From Clarkia xantiana subsp. parviflora (Eukaryota; Streptophyta; Magnoliopsida; Myrtales; Onagraceae), in contig JAPTYO010000001.1 of assembly GCA_036873135.1 (NCBI GenBank), forward strand, positions 26,217,774-26,281,773: 64,000 nucleotides of DNA. Direction: 5' to 3'. Positions 56,526 to 64,000 of the stretch are shown here, piece by piece. The notes under the pieces are model-generated. The model was given only the letters and a program-made list of their open reading frames with translations. It was not told the DNA's origin and did not search any database. Positions within the stretch are counted from its first letter, which is position 1; the number at the start of each line of letters is the position of its first letter. Position numbers and translations under genes: made by a program.

Positions 56526-58921
56526 ATGAGTGAGTTCCTTTTTCTCTTCCTTTTCGGTCGCGTTACTTCCTTTCCTATTGCTAGCTTAGTATCGTGACCT
56601 TCATTGGGGTGTTAGTCGAAATTTGATTCGTGCTTTGGGGTTTCCTGCTATCTTTGCCTTAGGTCTTGCTATTCTGTCAGAGAACCATATCACTAGGTCC
56701 GATTACAACGAACATGTTACCCTAGGAGATATCAGTCCCCTAGATGAGCCTCTGTATCCTTTTCTCCCCTCCTTGGGGAATACTCGCGGGACGGTGACGG
56801 AGCCTCCTATAGGGAAGGTCGCCGTGTACCCCTCTCAGATCCGATTCGGGCTGAGGTTGCCTTACTGTGACGAGCTTATAGAGTTGAGCAGGTTCTTCAG
56901 GATTTCTCCTGTGAACCTTGCCCCCAGTGCCCTCCGTGTCTGGGTGGGCTTCCGGGTATTGTGCCATTGGTACTCCTGGAAGTACTCTCTCGTTCTATTC
57001 CGATGCTTCTATCGGTTCCAGTACCGGACGAGGGTGGGGTTTGCGAGTTTCGTAACTCGCCATCCGACCTTCAAAGATCCCCGATTTTCTGACTTCGGGT
57101 TGAGTGGGATCGAGTGGGATACCTCCCTCCGTTTCGTGACCCAGATTGACAATTCGGCCAGTCACTGGGCTAAGCATTACTTCTTCATTACGGACCGATA
57201 CGTCACTTGGTCGGTCTTGAATGAGGATCGGTCCGATGGTTGGCCTGCTTTTGGAGAGTTCTCTTCGGATGATTTGAAGACTATGAAGATCATTCACGAG
57301 AGCAACAGGACCCGGTCTTACTGCCCCGTGTCTTTAATAACTGAGACGGATCTTTACGAGGCCGGGATCAGTCTGACTCCTGACTCCGGGGGTTCGGTAT
57401 GTCACTTGGTCTTTCCATCTTTATTTACCTTCTGCTCTTCCTTTGTAGGTTGGTTTCATGGAAAAACCTATAACATGCAGGGAGCCCCTGTTGATCTGAG
57501 CAAGAGGAAGGCTCCTTCTAGTTCTGCTTTGAAGAAATCCCCCCTGCCTGGGAAGAAGGCTGGGGCCTCTGGTATGCTTTCTCCTATTTGCTTCTTTATG
57601 ATGTAACTTATGTTTTCCTTATCTTGTTTTTCTTACCTTGCTAGTGCGTTCCCCCTTGGTGACTGAGAGGGTCGTCTCCGTTGGCAGAGATTCTGGACCT
57701 TCCAAGTCCAAGCCGCGGCGATCTGATTCTGAGGCCGGGGCCTCGGCTGCTAAGAGAAAGAAGGCTGTGGATCCTGCTTCGCCTACTGCTCGTCCTCCGA
57801 CCCTATCTCGTGATAAGGAGATGGTGGTCGAAGAGGTGCCTTCCCTGGCTGACAAAGGGAAGCGACCTGCTGGTGGTGGTTCCCCTGCCCCCCAGCCGAG
57901 GGCACGGTCCTCAGGTATGATCTCTACCTTGTGCTGATCCTTGTATGTTTATACTCTCCTTTGACTTGCTTTGCTTGTGTAGGTGGGCCTCCGACTTTAA
58001 GTCGGAAGGATTTCGCACGGCTCACTGATGAAGATGTTATTGGGTCTGAGTGGACTCCCTTCGCTGGTCTGAAGGAGTTCCACCTCGATAGCACTTCCTC
58101 TTTGCGGACTCCTGAGGTTGGCGTCCGCGTACTCCGCGGCGCCATCCCCCCTGGCGATCGTGTTGCTCCGCCCAAGTCTCCTGGGGAGACTCGGCGCTTT
58201 GTTCAGGGGGTACTCTCTCGTTATGCACCTGTGAGTTGTTCCTTGCTTTCCTTTCATTACTTTCATAATTGCTATCCTTTGGTTACTCACCCCTTGTTTG
58301 AATTGTTAGGGTATGTCTGACATGGTGAACATGTCTTCGCTCGTGCTCGAGTTATCTGACGAGAGGAAGACCCTTGAGGACAGCCAGGTTTCTCTCAAGG
58401 CGGAGGTCGCCACTGCTGCCGAGAAGGCGCGTATATCTGATTTGAGGCTGCAGGAGCTCCAGGGCCAGGTGTCCTTGCTCGAAGCCACTGTGGGCAGTTT
58501 GCGTCGGGAAGCTGAGGTTGCTGCGTCGCTTCATTCTGAGGAGCTGCGGAGGTTGGAGACTAAGTGTCGGGCGGAGGAGAGGGCTGTCGCGGTATCTGAG
58601 TACAAGGCCTCCTCTGCCTTCACCGCTGATTATAGCACGCGTCTCACCCAGGAGATGAACCAGTTCGGTGAGTATCTGGTTGATCACATATACCGGATTG
58701 ATCCTCAGTTCCCCTTTGGTGACCTTGGTGACTTTGGGCCATATGCCACTGGCTACGCGACTGTTCTGATGGGTCAGGCTGCCGTTGCAGACGAGCCTGC
58801 CCCTGCCCAGGTGGATGCTACACCTGTGGAGATTGGTACCTCAGACTCCTCCTCTTCATCCATTTCCGCTGGCGGTTCAGCTTCAGGGGGTGAGGGTGAC
58901 TCCCCCGAAGGTTCTGACTGA
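56526..58921 (+). CDS. T3 antisense gene: 652-residue gypsy-associated protein, six exons, apparently intact
   Basis: Predicted exons: 56526-56529, 56663-57396, 57481-57571, 57645-57914, 57983-58230 and 58310-58921. They sum to 1959 bases, a whole number of codons with a single stop at the end. All introns are GT..AG and 68-133 bases. The second intron is 84 bases, in frame and stop-free, so retention would add 28 residues. The N-terminal domain (about residues 55-130) has GLRLPYCDELIELSRFF and LRVWVGFRVLCHW, resembling the Pfam 'putative gypsy type transposon' family as I recall it. The middle is basic and Pro/Ser-rich, with AAKRKKAVD as a possible nuclear signal. The last exon holds a coiled coil (about residues 450-560), then AVSEYKASSAFTAD and a Ser/Gly/Glu-rich tail. 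It is homologous to the genes in T1, T2 and T4. No enzyme motif is seen and the function is unknown. Confidence 0.8.
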
Positions 58922-59359
58922 CGTGTTTATCTCATGCTATCCTTGTATATAATTACACTCCTTCTCCCCTTGTATGGGTTGAGTGTCCGTTGAGATTGTG
59001 ATGGTGTTTGTTGTTACTTTCCTTTGCCACATTGTGTTGTTGACTACGTGGTTCGTTTGCCTTTACATTAGTGCTTCTCATGCTTTTGTATATATCTCTT
59101 CTCATGATGGCTCCCTATGTCTTGTGTATGGCTCTTTGGGTATGGACCCTTTACTTGGTGTGTCTCCTTTACTTATCTTTCTTTCGTGCTTTCCTTCATA
59201 TCTTACCTGCCATTTCATAAAGAAAAAACATTACTTGTTCTTCACATTACTTTTCTTAGAAATTTCCTTCTCATGGTATTCTTCTGAGCATGGTATCCTT
59301 CTAAGAATGGTATGATGATCTCTTCTGATACCCCTTACACGGTATACGTTGTACTGTTA
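58922..59359. other. 3' flank of the T3 antisense gene
   Basis: A T-rich stretch without repeats, between the antisense stop and the array; presumably 3' UTR and polyadenylation region. The open frame at 58983-59315 is hydrophobic, low in charged residues and lacks homologues in T1, T2 or T4, so I do not call it a gene. Confidence 0.5.
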
Positions 59360-60140
59360 GACCAAAGATACGCTCTTGGTGGGCGTCGAAATCTTTTCAC
59401 GAGACAGGCTCTCGGACGGCACTTAACGTTTCACAGGATAGGCTCCCGGAGGGCACAGGTTAGTCCACCGATACCTTCTTGACGGGTGTCAAATCTGTTC
59501 ACGAGACAGGCTCTCGGACGGCACTTAACGTTTCACAGGATAGGCTCCCGGAGGGCTCAGGTTAGTCCACCGATACCTTCTTGACGGGTGTCAAATCTGT
59601 TCACGAGACAGGCTCTCGGACGGCACTTAACGTTTCACAGGATAGGCTCCCAGAGGGCTCAGGTTAGACCAAAGATACGCTCTTGGTGGGCGTCGAACTG
59701 GTAGTTTGAAATCTACCTCAAGATACGCTCTTGGGGGCGTCGAACTGGTAGTGTTTTTTCTACCTCAAGATACGCTCTTGGGGGCGTCGAATCTGGTAGG
59801 TTGCAAATCTACCTCAAGATACGCTCCTGGGGGCGTCGAAATCGTAGTTTTTGGAAACCACTCTCAAGATACGCTCTTGGTGCGTCGAATTCGTAGTGTA
59901 ATAACTACTCTCAAGATACGCTCTTGGGGGCGTCGAAGGTCGTAGTATGAACACTACTCTCAAGATACGCTCCTGGGGGCGTCGAAGTTCGTAGTTTTTG
60001 GAAACCACTCTCAAGATACGCTCTTGGTGCGTCGAAGGTCGTAGTGTAATAACTACTCTCAAGATACGCTCTTGGGGGCGTCGAAGGTCGTAGTATGAAC
60101 ACTACTCTCAAGATACGCTCTTGGGGGCGTCGAACCTGTC
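59360..60140. repeat. T3 tandem arrays between sense and antisense genes
   Basis: Two blocks. The first (about 59398-59690) has three copies of a 102-base unit with CACGAGACAGGCTCTCGGAC and TTTCACAGGATAGGCTCC. The second (about 59660-60135) has about ten copies of a 45-52-base unit with AAGATACGCTC(T/C)TGGGGGCGTCGAA. The phrase GATACGCTCTTGGTGGGCGTCGAA also occurs before block one, linking the two. Confidence 0.9.
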
Positions 60141-60399
60141 ATTGACTTGAAGTCATATCTGTGTAAGGATAACTTCGTGGTTATACCACTGCATTCACTG
60201 GAAAATACTTTTGAGTAACTACTACTCCCTTAGGAGCATTCATGTTTTTGTACACTTGGGATGCCTTGGTGCACCAAGACATCCTTTGTAGGAATGAAAG
60301 ATAGTTGTAGAGTTGGAGGAACTTCGTGAGTTCTCCTTCTCCAAAGTTGTTTTTGAAAAGCTTGTAGAGGTGAAACATGCAAAGTGCTAGATATGAAAA
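60141..60399. other. Between the T3 array and gag
   Basis: No repeat or gene seen. On the - strand this is the sequence just after the gag' stop, presumably sense 3' UTR. Confidence 0.45.
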
Positions 60400-63300
60400 C
60401 TAAGGATATGGGGTGGCCATTGTGTCTGTTGCCACGTACTCCTTGAAGCCTCCATTGTAAATTATTTCTTCCACTTCCACCTTCAACACCATGCAGTCAT
60501 TGGTTTGATGCCCCCAGGTCCCATGGTATTCACACCAACCCTGTGCATCTCTTCCTAGGAAGGCCTTGCCTTCCTCCCTGCATGTTGGTAGCTCTTGCTT
60601 GAGGTGCTTGTGGAAAATTTCTTCTATGCTGAGTGTGAGGGGTGTGAATGTGAAATTGACACCTCCTCCTGATGTGTCTGTTTCTCTTCCTCTTTCTGGA
60701 ACTTCATCCAACTGTTCCGCCTCTTGTTCAAATGCCCTGTCCAGCTTCGCCTTGAGCTCTCTCATTGTGCTCGTCATGACCATCTCATAGAGCCCTCCAT
60801 AGGCCTCGAATGAACTTGGATGCATGTTTCTGATGAATGCTCTGACTGCTTCTCCCCTTGTGATGTCCATGTTGGCACCATAATCAAAGAATCTCTGGAA
60901 ATAGCTTGATATAGACTCCTGCGGCATTTGCTTGATATCATCTATGTAGCGGAAGCCTTTTAGGATGGAGTTCTTTGTCATGTTCCCTATTATGGTGTCT
61001 GGCTGCCAAGGTATGGATGTCACCTTCACAGCCTTGCTCCTGTGTCTCCTTGTAGGCACTGTTTGAAAAAACTGCCTGCTCAAACGGAGTGTTACTCCAC
61101 TCCTCCTCCTTCTTTGTCTTTGTCTCCTTCCCCTCCTTCTTCTGTCCTGGTTGGCCCCTACCATGACTACAGCCACTGTATCTGTCCCGTGTGATCCACG
61201 TCTCATTGAGTTGACGTAGCATTGCCTTGCGGTGCGTTGATCACCCAGGACCTCTCCAACCCCGTTCTCCGTGATGTACTTCAACTTCTGGTGAACAGTG
61301 GATGGCACTATTTCATATGAGTTTATGGTTGTCCTTCCTAGGATCCCATTGTAGGCTCCCAGGGTTTCAACCACCAAGAAATTGACATTTACCTTCAGCT
61401 GGGTCCATCCTTGGCCCATGGTCACTGGTAGGGTTATCATTCCCAGGGGGTAACTTGTTGCCCCTGAGAAGCCAACTAGAGGGAAGTTGACCGGTTTGAT
61501 GTCTGCTTTGGTTTTCCCTATCTCTTCCAACACTCTCAGGCTTAGGAGGTCAGCTGAGCTGCCCCCATCCACCAAAATTCTCTTTACATCAAAATTGTCA
61601 ATATCTAAAGTAATAACTAGAGCATCGTCATGTGGAAAGACGATGTGGCTCTTGTCCTTCTCCGAGAACTCGATCTTCACTTCTTCTCCTTCTCTTGGCC
61701 TTTTTCTCCACCTTGGCACTGAGCTTAGCTTCGATGCATAGACCTCTCTTGCGTTAGCCGTTGGGCCACCTGATGCTGCTCCTCCATGTATCATATTGAT
61801 GACTCCTCTTTTGTTGGGTGGAGGGTTATAGTCTACCTTTCCCTTGCCCTTGTCTTTCTGTGGTGGCCCCAGTTGCATACTATTGCCCCCATGGTCTACG
61901 AACTGTTTCAGTTCTCCCCTCTGGACGATGTTGTTTATGCTTAGCTTTAGGCTAAAGCATTCATTTGTGTCGTGACCATAAGCCTCATGGTTGTCACACC
62001 ATCTATCTTTATGATTTCCCACCATTGGGGCTCTCCACCTTGCAGGGGGTGACCATAGCTTTTGGTTCCGCATCTCTCTAAGTACGGTGGCTGGAGTGGC
62101 GTTCAGTGGGATGAACTTAATGACATTGATTTCTCTAGCCTTTAAGGGTTCACCCATTTGGTTTCTTTGCTGTGGCGGACGCCATTCCTGCTGCCTTGCA
62201 TGCTGTGGTGCCTGGGGTGGCTTTCCTTTGTTTGGCCTTTGAGTATCCTCCTTGGCTGCCTGAATTTTGGCCTTCTTGCTTGCCCTGTGCCTCTCAAGGT
62301 CAATATGCGTTTTAACTCTCCCTGCAAGCTCCTCCAAGGTGCTTGCTGGCTTTTTGGCCATCTTTTCAGCCAATGTTGACCCAAAGCGACCTAAGTTTCT
62401 GATAAAGGCTCGGATTATCTCCCCTTCAGTGATGTCTCCCTGGATGTCTGCAATATTCTGGTTGAACCTAGTATAGTAGCTGGCCAGGGATTCATCATAT
62501 TCTTGTTTTACGTCATCAATGGAGCCTGTTCCCTTGAGGAGTTTCCTCTCCCCTAGGTATCTCTGCAGAAACTTAGCTTTTAGCTGCTCCCATGAGTGGA
62601 TGCTCTCAGAGGGCAGGCTGAAGAACCAATGTGAGGCCACCCCTGATAGGGTGTTTGGGAAAAGGAGTGCCTTGTATCTTTCGTCAGTTGTCCTCCCGAA
62701 TAGAGAGGCCTCATGCTGTTGGATATGCTCTAGGGGGTCTCCTTTCCCATTGTACTTTGCAATTTGTACAGTGTGCAGGGAGTCTGGCACCCTATTCATC
62801 TCCAGCTCCTTTGTGAAAGGGTGGTTCGTCTTGTCACTTAGACAATGCAGGCTGGGTTTCTTTGACTCATTCAATTTCCGGGTTATCATGGCTTCTATCT
62901 CCTCCGGGGTGATCACTACCTGTGCCGGAGTATAATCCCTCTGATATCCATTGTAGTTGTAGACTGGGCTTACTGGGTTCCCTTGTCCCTGCTGGTATGG
63001 ACTGTAGGTGTACTCTTGATACGCCTGCTGGGGTGCTTCATAGAAGTCCTGCCTTCTTGGAGGTCTTGCTTGTCTTTCCTCCCCAAGCGGGGTGTAAGCC
63101 CTGTTGTTCTGCTGTTGCCTAGGAGGCACGAATTGTTGCCTTCCCTCTGGGGGTGGCTCCTGGTAATATCTTCTTTGCTCCTCTCGCTGCCCTGCTCGAG
63201 GGTGCGAGTAGTGCTCTTCTGTCGGTATCTGCTCCTCCTCATGAGCTTCAGTGTAAGTCCCTTGGGTGTATGCCGGCCTTGCATATGCTGTGTGGGCGCG

Positions 63301-63648
63301 GTTATCATCTCTTTGTTCCGGCATCCCGTATGGGTACCTTTGTGGTTGCTCCTCATAATAGTATCCCTCAGGGGGTGCCGTGTTGTGGGAAGGCACTCCC
63401 TGTTGTCCTCTTGCTCTCTGTGGCCTTCTTGCCCGGGGGGTGGAGGCTGTGGAGGACTCAGCCCCAGCTGGGCGTGAAGGTCCTCCCTCCTGGTTGTTCT
63501 GTTGCTGAGGAGGTTGTGGTATTTCTTGGGGCTCTGGATGCATTGGCTGCTTCCCAGGGTTAGGCCGCCTCCCTGGGGGTATGGGTTCTCTTCTCCGCCC
63601 ATTGCCCCCGGGTGGGTGTTGGGGCCTGGACACCCTACTGTTCGTCAT
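60400..63648 (-). CDS. T3 gag-protease polyprotein with a second gag module (gag-PR-gag'), intact ORF
   Basis: A single 1082-residue frame starts at ATG 63648 (MTNSRVSRPQHP), 33 bases from the primer site. Residues 1-245 are Pro/Gln/Arg-rich. The gag core (about 260-460) has TNHPFTKEL, WFFSLPSESIHSW and IDDVKQEYDESLASYY. A CX2HX4HX4C knuckle (WCDNHEAYGHDTNEC) is near residue 555. The protease-like domain has LVDGGSSADLL near 690 and AYNGILGRTTIN near 760. After an Arg-rich linker (about 825-840) a second gag C-terminal module follows: YIDDIKQMPQESISSYFQRF (near 900), AFIRNMHP and another knuckle, WCEYHGTWGHQTNDC (near 1040). No RT follows; the ORF ends at 60400. Known Tat-type elements enter RT after the protease. 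Capsid, RNA binding and processing are inferred roles. Confidence 0.9.
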   Translation of the reverse strand: MTNSRVSRPQHPPGGNGRRREPIPPGRRPNPGKQPMHPEPQEIPQPPQQQNNQEGGPSRPAGAESSTASTPRARRPQRARGQQGVPSHNTAPPEGYYYEEQPQRYPYGMPEQRDDNRAHTAYARPAYTQGTYTEAHEEEQIPTEEHYSHPRAGQREEQRRYYQEPPPEGRQQFVPPRQQQNNRAYTPLGEERQARPPRRQDFYEAPQQAYQEYTYSPYQQGQGNPVSPVYNYNGYQRDYTPAQVVITPEEIEAMITRKLNESKKPSLHCLSDKTNHPFTKELEMNRVPDSLHTVQIAKYNGKGDPLEHIQQHEASLFGRTTDERYKALLFPNTLSGVASHWFFSLPSESIHSWEQLKAKFLQRYLGERKLLKGTGSIDDVKQEYDESLASYYTRFNQNIADIQGDITEGEIIRAFIRNLGRFGSTLAEKMAKKPASTLEELAGRVKTHIDLERHRASKKAKIQAAKEDTQRPNKGKPPQAPQHARQQEWRPPQQRNQMGEPLKAREINVIKFIPLNATPATVLREMRNQKLWSPPARWRAPMVGNHKDRWCDNHEAYGHDTNECFSLKLSINNIVQRGELKQFVDHGGNSMQLGPPQKDKGKGKVDYNPPPNKRGVINMIHGGAASGGPTANAREVYASKLSSVPRWRKRPREGEEVKIEFSEKDKSHIVFPHDDALVITLDIDNFDVKRILVDGGSSADLLSLRVLEEIGKTKADIKPVNFPLVGFSGATSYPLGMITLPVTMGQGWTQLKVNVNFLVVETLGAYNGILGRTTINSYEIVPSTVHQKLKYITENGVGEVLGDQRTARQCYVNSMRRGSHGTDTVAVVMVGANQDRRRRGRRQRQRRRRSGVTLRLSRQFFQTVPTRRHRSKAVKVTSIPWQPDTIIGNMTKNSILKGFRYIDDIKQMPQESISSYFQRFFDYGANMDITRGEAVRAFIRNMHPSSFEAYGGLYEMVMTSTMRELKAKLDRAFEQEAEQLDEVPERGRETDTSGGGVNFTFTPLTLSIEEIFHKHLKQELPTCREEGKAFLGRDAQGWCEYHGTWGHQTNDCMVLKVEVEEIIYNGGFKEYVATDTMATPYP

Positions 63649-63681
63649 AGCTCGTGTAATAGCCAGGCTTTCTGTCCGAAG

Positions 63682-63699
63682 CCTACAGACGGCGCCAAG
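63682..63699 (-). other. Primer-binding site of T3
   Basis: On the - strand CTTGGCGCCGTCTGTAGG follows the 5' LTR. It matches T2 and T4 for the first 15 positions after the C, consistent with priming by the same tRNA and with mobilisation by a T1/T2-type machinery. Confidence 0.8.
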
Positions 63700-64000
63700 T
63701 GTTAAGTTATGAGATCTAGGTCAACGGGGTGTCAGCTTTGATCTCACTCCTTACGGGGGATATGTGTGATCCGATGTTCCTGAGCTGCTCTGCCTTAGTC
63801 TATCTTCTCCTTTCCTTCCTTCCTTCCTCTGCTCCTTCTCTCCTTCTACCCTGCAGAAGGGGCAATACCAGACACGGAGGAGGGGGGGGGGTGGTGCCTG
63901 GTGAACCCTCTCCGATGCCTAAGTCAGTACTTTTCTAGAGAGATAAAGCTAGAGAGATGTCAGAGCTAAAATGTCCAAATGGCCAAGATGATCAAATGAG
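63700..64000 (-). repeat. 5' LTR of T3, cut by the window edge
   Basis: 301 bases matching 54147-54449, with a 10-base G run against 12 and one C/T difference (GATAAAGCCAGAG against GATAAAGCTAGAG). The palindrome array of this LTR would lie beyond the window. Confidence 0.92.

Larger units (their letters stand above)
54147..64000 (-). mobile_element. T3: pol-less Tat-like element with intact gag and intact antisense gene (5' LTR cut by window edge)
   Basis: LTRs at 54147-54982 (3') and 63700 onward (5') share TGTTAAGTTATGAG. Over the 301 visible bases of the 5' LTR they differ by one substitution and two G's in a G run, so insertion is recent. Internal order on the - strand: primer site, 1082-residue gag-protease-gag' ORF, tandem array, antisense spliced gene, polypurine tract. 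No RT, RNase H or integrase is present. It is inserted in copia E; the base run CCCAT (54142-54146) is the expected target duplication, with the partner off-window. Confidence 0.92.

Noticed and set aside
58983..59315. 110-codon hydrophobic ORF after the T3 antisense gene
   Set aside because: T-rich sequence naturally encodes Phe/Leu/Ser runs; there is no equivalent in the other elements.
62970..63602. 210-codon ORF on the - strand within gag of T3
   Set aside because: It is a frame shadow of the Pro/Gln-rich gag N-terminus, and the main frame carries the gag motifs.

Overview
The window is plant nuclear DNA, probably a eudicot although the species cannot be read from it. It is almost entirely nested and adjacent transposable elements. 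The evidence is spliced GT..AG exons, Ty1/copia and Ty3/gypsy retrotransposons with plant-type primer-binding sites (TGGTATC.. and TTGGCGCCGTC..), and a Mutator-like transposase with SWIM and CCHC zinc fingers. I saw no bacterial gene, rRNA, tRNA or CRISPR array, and no convincing ordinary host gene.

Layout. At 1-660 lies the 3' end of a copia element and its LTR. A MITE-like repeat sits at about 1197-1654. Element T1 (1900-12846, + strand, target duplication GAACT) is a Ty3/gypsy element of Tat/Ogre-like organisation with a decayed gag-pol. From 12.85 to 20.77 kb there is AT-rich DNA and two broken copia copies in opposite orientations. A Mutator-like element (MULE) runs from about 21.0 to 26.33 kb. 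Its intron was hit by element T4 (26338-44887, - strand, duplication CATGG), and T4 was hit in gag by element T2 (31859-43192, - strand, duplication TCGCC). The MULE resumes at 44888. From 46.8 to 54.1 kb there are two more broken copia copies and a gag-only remnant (T5). Element T3 (54147 to beyond 64000, - strand) is inserted in the last copia copy.

How the parts work together. T1-T4 share one plan: LTR, primer-binding site, gag (plus pol in T1 and T2), a family-specific tandem-repeat array, a spliced gene on the opposite strand, polypurine tract, LTR. The sense and antisense genes converge on the array. The antisense genes are homologous among the four elements. Each has a tiny first exon ending in phase 1 and a phase-0 intron before a C-terminal coiled-coil exon, and in T1, T2 and T4 a TATA box lies 100-166 bases upstream of the start codon.

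The most notable locus is T3. Its two visible genes look intact: a 1082-residue gag-protease ORF that carries a second, diverged gag module in the place of pol, and an antisense gene whose six predicted exons sum to 1959 bases with no stop before the end. T3 has no reverse transcriptase, RNase H or integrase in the window, so it would have to be moved in trans. T4 is a second, decayed, pol-less element of the same plan.
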